Origin: Mogibacterium sp.
GTDB lineage: Bacteria; Bacillota; Clostridia; Peptostreptococcales; Anaerovoracaceae
Length of the DNA: 36,517 nucleotides
Direction: 5' to 3'
Assembly (NCBI GenBank): GCA_017431685.1
Contig: JAFRKO010000019.1
Location: 1 to 36,517, forward strand
Both the position numbers and the translations under genes were made by a program. The stretch's first letter is position 1. Every line of letters begins with the position of its first letter. Shown here in pieces: positions 1-7,554 of this stretch. Under the pieces are notes generated by a model. That model made no database searches and was not told the origin of the DNA. It saw only the letters and a program-made list of their open reading frames with translations.

Positions 1-187
1 TGCGATGGAGCTGTATAAATAGATCCTGACTCATTATTATACTTTTCTGAAGAATCCGCAACTGCGGAGATGTGTTTGTATGCGTTGATTTGCTATATGC
101 TTTTCAAAAAAGCTCTTGACACAGCATTAGCAAGATTTGTCGCTATGTGATGTGACATCATAAATATATCACATCTTTCAGGGATAC

Positions 188-250
188 GGACAACAATGAA
201 CCTACCGGGCTGTTACGCCTTAGTTGATTTCAAATAAACCCCTTATACAT
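188..250 (-). pseudogene. tRNA-Ser relic (fragment 1)
   Basis: Plus-strand bases 207-223 contain cgggctgttacgcctta, which is also present in the intact tRNA-Ser (complement) around 3378-3394. The flanking bases follow the same order as the tRNA, with ggac at 188-191 and a degraded anticodon arm and D-arm region at 224-246, but stems are broken by many substitutions. It cannot fold as a tRNA and I read it as a decayed copy, probably left by an old integration or duplication at the tRNA gene. Confidence 0.6.
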
Positions 251-269
251 TTTGTCATCTAACAAAAAC

Positions 270-545
270 AAAGCAATTTGTATGGCGAAAAACGCGGGAC
301 TCAGACCCAATGTACGGTCGCTCAGCCCCTAAACTAGACCCTATTTCGGTTCTTTGAACGACCCGGCAACGACCCGTGAATACCCGTCAAAAAAACACTG
401 TAACAATTGAAATTTCAATGACAAGTTCTGAATCCGTTGCAACAAAAGAGCCCTGAGACGTTCATCTCAGGGCCAAAATTCTGGCGGAGGACACCATAAA
501 CGTTAGAGGCTGTTAGCCTTGGAATCACTGCATTTCAAAATTCAA
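270..545 (-). repeat. Diverged copy of tRNA-Ser locus and 3' flank
   Basis: This segment aligns, with many changes, to 3140-3437. Shared landmarks in the same order are ggactca (298-304 versus 3164-3170), cgctc/cagcccc (about 320-330 versus 3185-3198), a hairpin of the form gccctgaga...tctcagggc (451-474 versus 3318-3342), tggcggaggaca (482-493 versus 3350-3361) and ggctgttagcctt (508-520 versus 3380-3392). The tRNA part (482-545) is clearly a pseudogene because the anticodon and D arms are lost. Together with the intact copy it forms a direct repeat around the parAB module, as expected for an element once integrated at a tRNA. Confidence 0.6.
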
Positions 546-590
546 CCGCGCTTATATCTCCAATTCCAGACCCAAAGAAATTCTCTTACC

Positions 591-599
591 TGTGGATAA
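591..599 (-). promoter_or_regulatory. Single DnaA-box match
   Basis: TGTGGATAA on the plus strand is a perfect complement of the consensus DnaA box TTATCCACA. It lies 125 bases beyond the truncated end of parB, inside the decayed region. One isolated box can occur by chance. It could also be a leftover of a plasmid-type replication origin linked to the partition genes. Confidence 0.35.
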
Positions 600-724
600 C
601 TCGAAAAAAATCTGTGGAGACAGACCCACAATATCCCTAAGATCATGTTCCAGAAACATTTGATTTTCGCAAGAAAAATGACGGGTGTCTTACCCGCCAT
701 CCTTCCGTGGACCGTTATGCTCAA

Positions 725-1357
725 CTAAATGAGCTCAATATGATTATCAAATCTCTCTATCGCTTTATTCTCCATATCCAGGAGCTCGGGAATGAGTTCA
801 GTGAGGCGGATATATCTTCTTATTTGGTCCGGGCTTTCCCCTACTTGCTCACCTAGCAACTCTCGCGATGTTTTATTCTGTGCCACTGGCACAGAATTTC
901 TTGAAGGTCTTCCCGGCAATCGTTTCATAGCCTCCAGTCTCATCTTGTATGCGAACGCCTTCTCGCTTGGAAGTATTTTTGTGCGTTGGAAGTTGCTTTC
1001 GACCATAAAGATTATGGCTTCATCACGGTTCATATCCACGACTTCACATCTAAGTGAATCGAGACCTGCCAGCTGACAGGCCCTGTATCTTCGGTGTCCT
1101 GAAAGCAGCTCGTATCTGCCGTCCTCTTTCTTTCGTACTGTAGCAGGTGTGAGCACTCCATTCGTTCTTATGGATTCAGCGAGATTCATCATGTCCTCGT
1201 CATCCTGGACCTTAAACGGATGATCCGGGAATGGATCTATATCGAGCAGGTCGATATCATAAATCCTCTTTAGCTTAGCATCGTCCCGCTCTTCCTGTGA
1301 TGAGAACAGGTCATCGAGCGATGGCAACCTCATCTCTATGCTTTTCTCGTTCGGCAA
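725..1357 (-). CDS. parB: ParB/Spo0J-like partition protein, C-terminally truncated
   Basis: The 210-residue product has the ParB N-terminal nuclease-like fold: the segment ending in LLSGHRRYRAC (about residues 84-94) carries the GxRRxxA box that binds CTP in this family, followed by the ENxxR-type box ESNFQRT and the start of the helix-turn-helix domain. Full-length ParB proteins have about 280-300 residues. Here similarity stops near residue 195 (LIPELLDM) and the last 16 residues look unrelated, so the end of the DNA-binding domain and the dimerization domain are missing. The start is a TTG with a strong GGAGGTG site seven bases upstream, inside the end of parA (47-base overlap). It is probably a pseudogene or a remnant that cannot form a normal partition complex. 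No parS-like 16-mer was seen nearby. Confidence 0.85.
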   Translation of the reverse strand: MPNEKSIEMRLPSLDDLFSSQEERDDAKLKRIYDIDLLDIDPFPDHPFKVQDDEDMMNLAESIRTNGVLTPATVRKKEDGRYELLSGHRRYRACQLAGLDSLRCEVVDMNRDEAIIFMVESNFQRTKILPSEKAFAYKMRLEAMKRLPGRPSRNSVPVAQNKTSRELLGEQVGESPDQIRRYIRLTELIPELLDMENKAIERFDNHIELI

Positions 1358-2129
1358 GTCTCATCACCTCCTTCGCAAGTGCCTCATATGCTTTTGCCGG
1401 TTTGGAACCACGGTCATATTCGAATATGCTCTGCCCGGCCTTTGTAGCTTCAGCTGCTTTGACCGCAACTGGTATCTGCGTATCGAATATCCTTATTTGC
1501 ATCCCGTATTTCAATCTGATGGTATCTATGACCTCTTTTGCAAGATTAGTCCTGCCATCCACCAGTGTCATGACTATTCCGCTGATCTTCAGTTTATCGT
1601 TGGTATGATTTCTTACCATGTCTATACTCTTCATCAGCTGAGTCATACCTTTAGCAGGCAGAAACTGTGCTTGTACCGGTATGATCACGCTGTCAGCAGC
1701 TGTAAGTGCATTGATCGTTATCATTCCTAATGAAGGCATACAGTCGATAAGGATATAGTCATAGTCTTTCTTCACATCCCTAAGGAGATTGCTTAGCACC
1801 TTCTCCCTGCTCATCGCATTAACGAGCTGGGACTCCATCGATGAAAGATCCAGATTGGACGGTATGAGATCTACTCCTTCGGGATGATGGATGATCGTAT
1901 CCTTCACAATAGGTTTATATTCCTGTGTAGCCAGATACATAAGCCGCCCGAGCGAGTTTTCCAGAGCATCTCCATTCCATCCTAGAGATGCTGTCAGGTC
2001 GCTCTGCGGATCTGCATCCACAAGCAAAACGCTCTTCCCTTGCCTGGATAACCCCACACCGAGATTAAGTGTTGTCGTTGTTTTGCCTACGCCGCCTTTC
2101 TGGTTGCATATAGCTATCGTCTGTGACAT
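1311..2129 (-). CDS. parA: ParA/Soj-family partition ATPase
   Basis: The 272-residue protein has the ParA-type deviant Walker A motif KGGVGKTT (residues 10-17), DADPQ (about 39-43) as Walker A' and the Walker B segment YILIDCMPSLG. Length is normal for the family. ParA ATPases bind DNA non-specifically and move ParB-bound cargo. The gene has a strong AGGAGG site before its ATG and lies between an unknown gene (12 bases upstream) and a truncated parB (overlapping downstream). No gidA, trmE or rnpA lies next to it, so this is not the usual oriC-linked chromosomal pair. I infer a plasmid or integrative-element partition module. Confidence 0.9.
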   Translation of the reverse strand: MSQTIAICNQKGGVGKTTTTLNLGVGLSRQGKSVLLVDADPQSDLTASLGWNGDALENSLGRLMYLATQEYKPIVKDTIIHHPEGVDLIPSNLDLSSMESQLVNAMSREKVLSNLLRDVKKDYDYILIDCMPSLGMITINALTAADSVIIPVQAQFLPAKGMTQLMKSIDMVRNHTNDKLKISGIVMTLVDGRTNLAKEVIDTIRLKYGMQIRIFDTQIPVAVKAAEATKAGQSIFEYDRGSKPAKAYEALAKEVMRLAEREKHRDEVAIAR

Positions 2130-2140
2130 CTGACCACCTC

Positions 2141-2668
2141 CTAGTTTAGTTTACCCTCATCTTCAATATGGAACCCGTCAATCAAGCACTCTATAGAGAA
2201 CCAGTCGAATATATCCGTGTCAAAGAGGACATCGTAAAAGAGGAAATAGGCCTCCTCATCATATCTGAAGCAAAGCTCCAGCATATCCAGTTCGTCAGCA
2301 GCATCTACCATGCCCTTGGCGAGAAACATCGTCTGGAGCATAGGCACTACTGATTCCAGATCTGCAGACCCGAGTCTTCTAACTAACTTTTTCAAGGTAG
2401 TTATCTCAATGCTATCTGCCATATCCTCAAATCTTTCAGCCGTCTTTTCTGCAATATGAATGATGATATCGCTGGAGAGTATCTCTGCATCGGTAAGACC
2501 TGTAACATCGATTTCATATTTGGGTTTAGCATCCTTTTCCACTTCATAGAACTCTTTGTTTTTGATATTTGCCTCTTTTCTGAAACTCTCCGGATCTATC
2601 ACTACGATCTCACCCTTAAGCTTTCCTGCTATAACATTCATCAGTCTCAGTTTTTCTTTTGCATCCAT
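2141..2668 (-). CDS. Unknown acidic protein upstream of parA
   Basis: I do not recognise this 175-residue protein. The reading frame is open to 2707, but I chose the ATG at 2668 because AAGGAA lies at proper distance before it. The sequence is charged and largely helical (KKLVRRLGSADLESVVPMLQ in the middle), with an acidic, aromatic C-terminal third (FYDVLFDTDIFDWFSIECL). No signal peptide, membrane segment or known nucleic-acid-binding motif is visible. It is the first gene of the three-gene run with parA and parB, 12 bases from parA, so a role in maintenance of the same element is plausible but unproven. Confidence 0.7.
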   Translation of the reverse strand: MDAKEKLRLMNVIAGKLKGEIVVIDPESFRKEANIKNKEFYEVEKDAKPKYEIDVTGLTDAEILSSDIIIHIAEKTAERFEDMADSIEITTLKKLVRRLGSADLESVVPMLQTMFLAKGMVDAADELDMLELCFRYDEEAYFLFYDVLFDTDIFDWFSIECLIDGFHIEDEGKLN

Positions 2669-2764
2669 TAGTAATTCCTTCCTGCCGGTCTTTCCGGGCT
2701 TTCCCAATTAAATAATCCTGCCCGGGATTGAGCAGGATATGTATGGAAGAAGCCCATCGAGAGA

Positions 2765-2911
2765 TTAAGCAAGAAGCTTTATAAGCAATTCATCGACCGC
2801 GTCTGTATATCGGCCTTCTTCAATGAGAGCATTTCTCAATTCATTCAGTGCATATACCAGGACCCTGATCTCGTCATGAGTCATTGAGAGCTTTATCTTG
2901 TTTCCGAACAT
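2765..2911 (-). CDS. Small protein (48 aa), likely mobile-element associated
   Basis: A short gene with ATG at 2911, a good AGGAGG site in the preceding bases (complement of cctcct at 2921-2926) and a TAA at 2765. The product begins MFGNKIKLSMTHDEIRVLVY and continues with an ALNELRNALIEEGRYTDAVD segment. The pattern 'T-x-x-E-hydrophobic ... AL-N-x-LRN-x-LI-x-x-GRYTDAVDE' resembles a class of tiny uncharacterised proteins I associate with conjugative elements and prophages of Clostridia. That is recollection, not a search result. It would act in the cytoplasm and function is unknown. It lies about 100 bases upstream of the parA cluster on the same strand. Confidence 0.6.
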   Translation of the reverse strand: MFGNKIKLSMTHDEIRVLVYALNELRNALIEEGRYTDAVDELLIKLLA

Positions 2912-3314
2912 GACGCGTTCCTCCTTTTTGCTTTTATGTTATATTCTCTCTCTGCACACTTCAAATATGCGATTAGCAGGTCGTGTCCGCCCTCAGATCA
3001 CGCTAAAAAACGCAGATTGGAGACACTTCGTGTATGGTGGGATCCATCGGAAAAACACTACGATTTGTGGAGACGTGACTTTTCAGTATTTTCAAGGTGT
3101 TCAGAGAGTTCAGCGGGAAAATGGAGTCATTGTGGAGATGGGTTCGTGTACCATGAAAAATGCCGGACTCATCCCCATAATAATCGCTCTCAGCCCCACT
3201 TTGGTCTCCACTTTTTGTCCTTTGAGCGACCTTTGGGGACCCGCAGTGACACTTGAACGGAAATCGGCTTTTCGTTGATTTTGCTGGCTCAGAGCCCGAA
3301 TTCGTTGAAAATAA
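2912..3314. other. Gene-free stretch with repeated GTGGAGA motifs
   Basis: No credible gene. Two overlapping plus-strand open frames (2898-3278 and 2936-3256) lack ribosome binding sites and run antisense to the small gene's start. The stretch holds several copies of a TGTGGAGAC-like word: 3017-3024, 3066-3074, 3131-3139, and inverted at 3204-3211. A further one is at 613-621 on the other side of the parAB genes. Its right half (from about 3140) is the flank duplicated at 270-480. Confidence 0.45.
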
Positions 3315-3343
3315 AGCGCCCCGAGAGATGGTCTCTCAGGGCG
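3315..3343 (-). terminator. Terminator of tRNA-Ser
   Basis: Read on the minus strand, CGCCCTGAGAGA and TCTCTCGGGGCG pair around a short loop and are followed by CTTTATTTT. The hairpin begins a few bases after the encoded CCA of the tRNA, so it is the natural 3' end of that transcript. A degraded copy of the same hairpin occurs at 451-474. Confidence 0.8.
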
Positions 3344-3349
3344 ATTCTA

Positions 3350-3437
3350 TGGCGGAGGACATGGGACTCGAACCCACGGGGCTGTTACGCCTTACCTGAT
3401 TTCCAATCAGGCTCCTTAGCCACTCGGTCAATCCTCC
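3350..3437 (-). tRNA. tRNA-Ser (anticodon GGA)
   Basis: On the minus strand the gene begins GGAGGATTGACCGAGTGG and ends GTCCTCCG plus an encoded CCA (3350-3352). The acceptor stem pairs fully apart from one G-U. The anticodon arm CCTGA-TTGGAAA-TCAGG gives anticodon GGA, reading UCC and UCU. A long variable arm (GTAAGGCGTAACAGCC region) and the T arm GTGGGTTCGAGTCCCAT confirm a class II tRNA-Ser. A TATAAT lies 8 bases upstream and a terminator directly downstream. Partial copies of this gene occur at 188-250 and 482-545. Confidence 0.97.
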
Positions 3438-3444
3438 ACGGCTA

Positions 3445-3450
3445 ATTATA
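3445..3450 (-). promoter_or_regulatory. Probable -10 box of tRNA-Ser
   Basis: TATAAT on the minus strand ends 8 bases before the mature 5' end of the tRNA, a typical distance for a tRNA promoter. I do not see a well-spaced -35 box: CTGACA is present but only 13 bases away. Confidence 0.5.
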
Positions 3451-3533
3451 AAATGCATTATTGTGTCAGCCCGATTATGTTAACATATCGGATAGCTGTT
3501 TGCAACCGAAAGTATAGGAAAAACTATACTCCT

Positions 3534-4502
3534 TCATTTATCATTTAATAATTCTGTCATGGCATCCGTGATAGTTGAAGCCATGCCCTCAAGGCTTGAA
3601 AGCAGTCCTTCCATCTTTTTATTGAAAGCTTCGTCCGCCAGAGGATAGCGTTCAGTAAAGAAATCTTCTCCATACTGACTGTCAGCTACATGCTCATTTT
3701 CAAAGTCATCACCTGCAGGTACAAGGAAAAAATCACGGCTTCCGGTACAGTCGTCCCATGTGACATCCATGTAGTAATACTCTCCATACAGATCAACTAT
3801 ATTCCATGTGTGGGCACCTGTTATCCCAATCGGGGACACTCCGGTCCCAAAGATTATCCTGTTATCTATTCCCGCTTCAAGAAGCAGTCTGTAGAGGCTT
3901 ACAGAATATCCCTGGCACACTGCCCGGCCTTCAATAAGTGCTCCGTAAGCCGTACGCATGATATCGCTGCTATCGATCGACGACTCATATTCTACGTTGT
4001 CACAGATATAATCATGTATAGCAGCTATCTTTTCATAGTCGGATAAGTCCTCAAGTTCAAGCTCTTTAATTATTTCTTCTGCTTTGCTGTCGACCTCAGC
4101 TTCCTGCTCCGCGTTATCATAGTATGACAGATCATATTCTATCTCTACGACAGGAGTGGTGCCCGATAGTTTTGTACGGGCCTGTCCCTTATAGGATGCA
4201 TACTGGAAAAGGATATAATCACCTTCATCAGGCTTTCCGGTATGTTCTGTTGCTTCACCAATCAGCCGGCTGATGATCTGCTGAAGCCCTTCCTGATCTG
4301 TTTTACCCTCTATCCCTATTGTTACACTGCTCACTCTCTTTTTCAAATCTTCTCTGAGCTCTGAGGATGCTTCTATCTCATTCTCATGATAAATTAAATC
4401 CTGAACAGCACCATAAGACAGACCTGCGGAGCAGATCGTGATTATTATTGCCAATATTGAGATTAAGCGCCCCGAAGGGCGCTTTTTAATATCCCGTATC
4501 AT
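3534..4502 (-). CDS. Secreted or membrane-anchored transglutaminase-like protein
   Basis: A 322-residue protein with a short basic N-terminus (KKRPSGR) and one hydrophobic segment (about residues 13-30), suggesting export or anchoring. The C-terminal half is a transglutaminase/protease-like fold with the complete triad: Cys196 in GRAVCQGYS, His231 in GAHTWNIV and Asp246 in YYMDVTWDD. Such proteins in Bacillota act on cell-surface proteins or peptides, but the substrate cannot be inferred. It follows butyrate kinase by 16 bases, yet no Shine-Dalgarno sequence precedes the first ATG. A strong hairpin lies within its first codons (4465-4484), so the true start may be later (for example TTG at codon 17) or expression may be conditional. 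Confidence 0.85.
   Translation of the reverse strand: MIRDIKKRPSGRLISILAIIITICSAGLSYGAVQDLIYHENEIEASSELREDLKKRVSSVTIGIEGKTDQEGLQQIISRLIGEATEHTGKPDEGDYILFQYASYKGQARTKLSGTTPVVEIEYDLSYYDNAEQEAEVDSKAEEIIKELELEDLSDYEKIAAIHDYICDNVEYESSIDSSDIMRTAYGALIEGRAVCQGYSVSLYRLLLEAGIDNRIIFGTGVSPIGITGAHTWNIVDLYGEYYYMDVTWDDCTGSRDFFLVPAGDDFENEHVADSQYGEDFFTERYPLADEAFNKKMEGLLSSLEGMASTITDAMTELLNDK
4465..4490 (+). terminator. Terminator-like hairpin inside a gene start
   Basis: AAGCGCCC-CGAA-GGGCGCTT followed by TTTAAT is a textbook intrinsic terminator on the plus strand, with a stable tetraloop. On the minus strand, the coding direction here, the stem is followed by AATCTC, a poor U-tract. It lies 30-55 bases past the end of butyrate kinase and within codons 7-13 of the transglutaminase-like gene (KRPSGRL). 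It may partially end the typA-buk transcript or block antisense transcription. Confidence 0.55.
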
Positions 4503-4518
4503 AATTATGCAGTATCTT

Positions 4519-5586
4519 TTATTCGTAGATCTCCCAGTGATTTGTTCTGAGCGCTTTGAGTGCTCCCTCCGCGAGAGCTCTCATCTCTTCTTCGCCAGGG
4601 AATCTCATTATAGGAGCGATCTTGCCTACATAAGATTCGATCTCATCGCAGAATCTCTCCGAATATGCCATTCCGCCCGTGAAAATAATAGCGTCAACGT
4701 TAAAGCGAAGTACTGCCGACATTGCGCCGATATCCTTTGCAAGCTGATAAGCGATAGCCTTGAACGCCATGAGCATTTTTTCATCTCCGTCTATGAAGGC
4801 AGCATTCTCGACATCCCTGAAGTCCTTTGTTCCGGTGTAAGAGTAAACGCCTGCTTCCTGTCCGATAATTCTCTTTACTTCAGCCTTAGTCATCCCCTCT
4901 TTGAAGCAAAGGTTAACAAGAGCGTTAGCCGGAAGAGCTCCGCCTCTGTCCATACCCATCGCTCCATCGTCCTTGACGTTATTTACATCAACAACTCTGC
5001 CCTTCTTATGAGCCGCAACGGATACTCCGCCGCCAAGGTGGCATACTACAAGGTTGAGTTCTTCGTAAGCTCTGCCAAGGTGCTTCGAAGCTTTTCGGGC
5101 AACTGATTTGTGGTTGAGCGGATGGAAGAATGACTGTCTCTCAAATCCTTCAAGTCCGAGGCCGGAGTATCTTGCGAGAGGCTCCATCTCATCCACGCAG
5201 ACAGGATCGACAAAGAAAGCCGGGATTCCTACAGAGTCAGCCAGTTCTTTCGAGATATATGCTCCAAGGTTGGCAGCGTGCTCACCGTAAGGAGGATTCT
5301 CAATATCATGAATAACCGCATCATTCACCTTATATGTGCCCGATGGAATATGCTTGAAGAGTCCGCCTCTTCCGCAGATAGCATCGAAATCCTCAAGCTT
5401 ATAGCCGTTCTTTTCGATAGTCTCAAGAATAGCAGCCTTTCTGAATGGTGCCTGGTCTACCACGTGCGGGTATTTTGCGATCTCGGAAGCATCATGATCG
5501 ATGCCGACGCGCATGACTTCTTCTTCGTCTTCGAACACGCAGATCTTGGTCGAAGTAGCACCCGGGTTGATTACAAGAATTTTCAT
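4519..5586 (-). CDS. buk: Butyrate kinase
   Basis: Catalyses butyryl phosphate + ADP to butyrate + ATP, the ATP-forming last step of one butyrate route. The 355-residue length is normal. It opens with the acetate/butyrate kinase phosphate-binding motif ILVINPGATSTK (residues 3-14), has HLGGG-VSVAA in the middle, and ADP-binding FTGG-MAYS near the end. The start ATG has GAAAGGAGA upstream. The usual partner, phosphotransbutyrylase (ptb), is not in the window. The gene instead follows typA by 71 bases. A related branched-chain or propionate kinase activity cannot be excluded from sequence alone. Confidence 0.93.
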   Translation of the reverse strand: MKILVINPGATSTKICVFEDEEEVMRVGIDHDASEIAKYPHVVDQAPFRKAAILETIEKNGYKLEDFDAICGRGGLFKHIPSGTYKVNDAVIHDIENPPYGEHAANLGAYISKELADSVGIPAFFVDPVCVDEMEPLARYSGLGLEGFERQSFFHPLNHKSVARKASKHLGRAYEELNLVVCHLGGGVSVAAHKKGRVVDVNNVKDDGAMGMDRGGALPANALVNLCFKEGMTKAEVKRIIGQEAGVYSYTGTKDFRDVENAAFIDGDEKMLMAFKAIAYQLAKDIGAMSAVLRFNVDAIIFTGGMAYSERFCDEIESYVGKIAPIMRFPGEEEMRALAEGALKALRTNHWEIYE

Positions 5587-5657
5587 TTTTTTAGATTCTC
5601 CTTTCGGTATCTGTTTTAGCTGATCTCTGTCGGTTCGTTTCCCTTTTCCCGATATAA

Positions 5658-7544
5658 CTATCTGTTCATACGGTTATTGTATTTACGTCTCTCGAGCTCC
5701 GTGAGAAGTTTTTTGCGAAGACGGATATCAGTCGGTGTTACTTCTACAAGCTCGTCATCATCAATGAATTCAAGCGCTTCCTCAAGTGTAAATGTACGCG
5801 GAGGTGTCAGCTTGATGGTATCGTCAGAACCAGCAGCCCTCATGTTTGTGGCCTTCTTGGCTCTGCAAGGATTTACGACCATGTCATCAGACCTTGCATT
5901 CATACCTACCAGCTGGCCTTCATATACGTGGTCCTGAGGCTTCACAAACATCTGCACTCTCTCCTGGATAGTGAATATAGCATATGCCGTGCAGTTGCCT
6001 TCTTCCTGTGCGACAGCGACTCCGTTGATACGCCCCTGGATCTCGCCCTTCCAGGGTTCGAAACCGCTGAAACGACGTACCATAGTGCCTTCACCGCGCG
6101 TATCATTGATGAATTCAGAGCGGTAACCCATAAGCCCTCTGGTCGGAGCAGTAAAGACTATCCTGGAATATCCGTTGCCCTCTGACATCATAGCTGTCAT
6201 GAGTGCCTTGCGGATGTTCAGTTTGGAAATGACCGGACCCGTATATTCATCAGGCACGCTGACTATTACCTCTTCAACAGGCTCCAGTTTCTCTCCATTC
6301 GGTCCGCGCTTGATGACGACTTCAGGTTTCGATACAGCGAGCTCATATCCTTCACGTCTCATGTTTTCTATAAGTATCGACAGGTGAAGCTCACCTCTGC
6401 CTGACACCTTAAATGAGTCTGTAGTATCCGTCGGCTCCACCAGGAGTCCTACGTTTACTTCCAGCTCTTTCTCAAGTCTGTCCTTGATATGTCTCGATGT
6501 AACGTATTTACCGACCTTTCCCGCAAAAGGAGATGTGTTAACCATGAAATTCATCGAGAGAGTCGGTTCTTCGATGCTTATAGTGCCAAGTGATTCCGGA
6601 TGGTCAGGATCGCAGATCGTATCTCCTATTGAGATATCCGGAATGCCCGAAACCACTACGATGTCGCCTGAACCAGCCTCCTGTGTAACTGTGCGGCTGA
6701 GTCCTCTGTAAACGAAGATCTGGTTGATCTTGTTTTTGGTAACACTGCCGTCTCCCCTTGTTACAGATACCATCTGCGCTTCTTTAATGGTGCCGCGGGT
6801 GATCCTGCCTATGCCCAGTCTGCCGATATAGTCATCGTAAGCGAGCGTCGAGACCTGAAGCTGAAGCGGTTCATCGTCTTCATCAGGATATGGATCGCAA
6901 TGTTTAGTGATGCACTCCAGGAGCGGCTCAATGCTTAATCCGCCGTAGCCCTTCGGTGACTTTCGGATTTTTGCGGCTCCTTCCCCTATCTGTATGCCAT
7001 CCACTTCTGATGGATCGTTCACGGCAATTCCCTGTCTGGCTATTCCGTAAAGAATCGGGAAATCCAGCTGGTCGTCATTGGCTTCGAGATCCATGAAAAG
7101 CTCATACACTTCGTCGACCACTTCATCAATGCGCGCATCTTTTTTATCGATCTTGTTGATGAAAAGAATCGGGTTGATTCCCTGTGCGAGCGACTTACTG
7201 AGCACAAACCTGGTCTGTGGCATCGGCCCCTCACTGGAGTCTACCAGCAATATGACCGTGTCGACAGTCTTCATTATGCGTTCAACTTCCGAGCTGAAGT
7301 CTGCATGGCCCGGGGTATCAACTATATTGATTTTGTAGTCCTTGTACATTATGGAGCAGTTTTTTGAGTAGATCGTGATGCCACGCTCTCTTTCGATAGC
7401 GTCAGAGTCCATCACGCAATCCACTATCTGCTCGTTGTCTCTGAATACATGTGACTGGGCAAGCAAAGCATCAACAAGTGTCGACTTGCCCGCGTCTACA
7501 TGCGCAATAACTGCAATATTTATTATCTTCTGTTTGTTTGCCAT
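5658..7544 (-). CDS. typA: GTPase TypA/BipA
   Basis: A ribosome-associated translational GTPase related to EF-G and LepA, involved in ribosome assembly and stress adaptation. The 628-residue protein has the G1 box AHVDAGKS (residues 14-21), G2 within RERGIT, G3 DTPGHADF and G4 NKID, then the EF-G-like domains and the BipA-specific C-terminal domain ending in RRKYNNRMNR. I chose the ATG at 7544 with AAGGGA upstream over a TTG at 7568. That ribosome site overlaps the stop of the preceding DUF2207 gene, implying coupling. G1 reads HVDAGKS rather than the HVDHGKT I expect for most BipA proteins. Confidence 0.95.
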   Translation of the reverse strand: MANKQKIINIAVIAHVDAGKSTLVDALLAQSHVFRDNEQIVDCVMDSDAIERERGITIYSKNCSIMYKDYKINIVDTPGHADFSSEVERIMKTVDTVILLVDSSEGPMPQTRFVLSKSLAQGINPILFINKIDKKDARIDEVVDEVYELFMDLEANDDQLDFPILYGIARQGIAVNDPSEVDGIQIGEGAAKIRKSPKGYGGLSIEPLLECITKHCDPYPDEDDEPLQLQVSTLAYDDYIGRLGIGRITRGTIKEAQMVSVTRGDGSVTKNKINQIFVYRGLSRTVTQEAGSGDIVVVSGIPDISIGDTICDPDHPESLGTISIEEPTLSMNFMVNTSPFAGKVGKYVTSRHIKDRLEKELEVNVGLLVEPTDTTDSFKVSGRGELHLSILIENMRREGYELAVSKPEVVIKRGPNGEKLEPVEEVIVSVPDEYTGPVISKLNIRKALMTAMMSEGNGYSRIVFTAPTRGLMGYRSEFINDTRGEGTMVRRFSGFEPWKGEIQGRINGVAVAQEEGNCTAYAIFTIQERVQMFVKPQDHVYEGQLVGMNARSDDMVVNPCRAKKATNMRAAGSDDTIKLTPPRTFTLEEALEFIDDDELVEVTPTDIRLRKKLLTELERRKYNNRMNR

Positions 7545-7554
7545 TATTAGTCCC

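Larger units (their letters stand above)
1..724. other. Non-coding, decayed left flank
   Basis: I find no convincing gene here. The stretch holds two eroded copies of the tRNA-Ser found intact at 3350-3437 (about 188-250 and 482-545), a hairpin at 451-474 matching the tRNA terminator, and a perfect DnaA-box-like TGTGGATAA at 591-599. An open frame of 60 codons on the minus strand (542-724) starts with TTG directly after the parB stop, has no ribosome binding site and an unlikely composition, so I do not call it. The stretch reads as eroded integration-site DNA rather than a functional intergenic region. Confidence 0.6.

Noticed and set aside
542..724. 60-codon minus-strand open frame after parB
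   Set aside because: TTG start directly at the parB stop, no ribosome site, and it runs into the tRNA relic.
1311..2129. Chromosomal origin-linked soj/spo0J pair
   Set aside because: Usual neighbours (gidA, trmE, rnpA, rsmG) are absent, parB is truncated, and tRNA fragments flank the module; a mobile-element origin fits better.
2898..3278. 126-codon plus-strand open frame
   Set aside because: No ribosome site, antisense to the start of the 48-residue gene, and overlapping the duplicated tRNA flank; composition unlike a protein.
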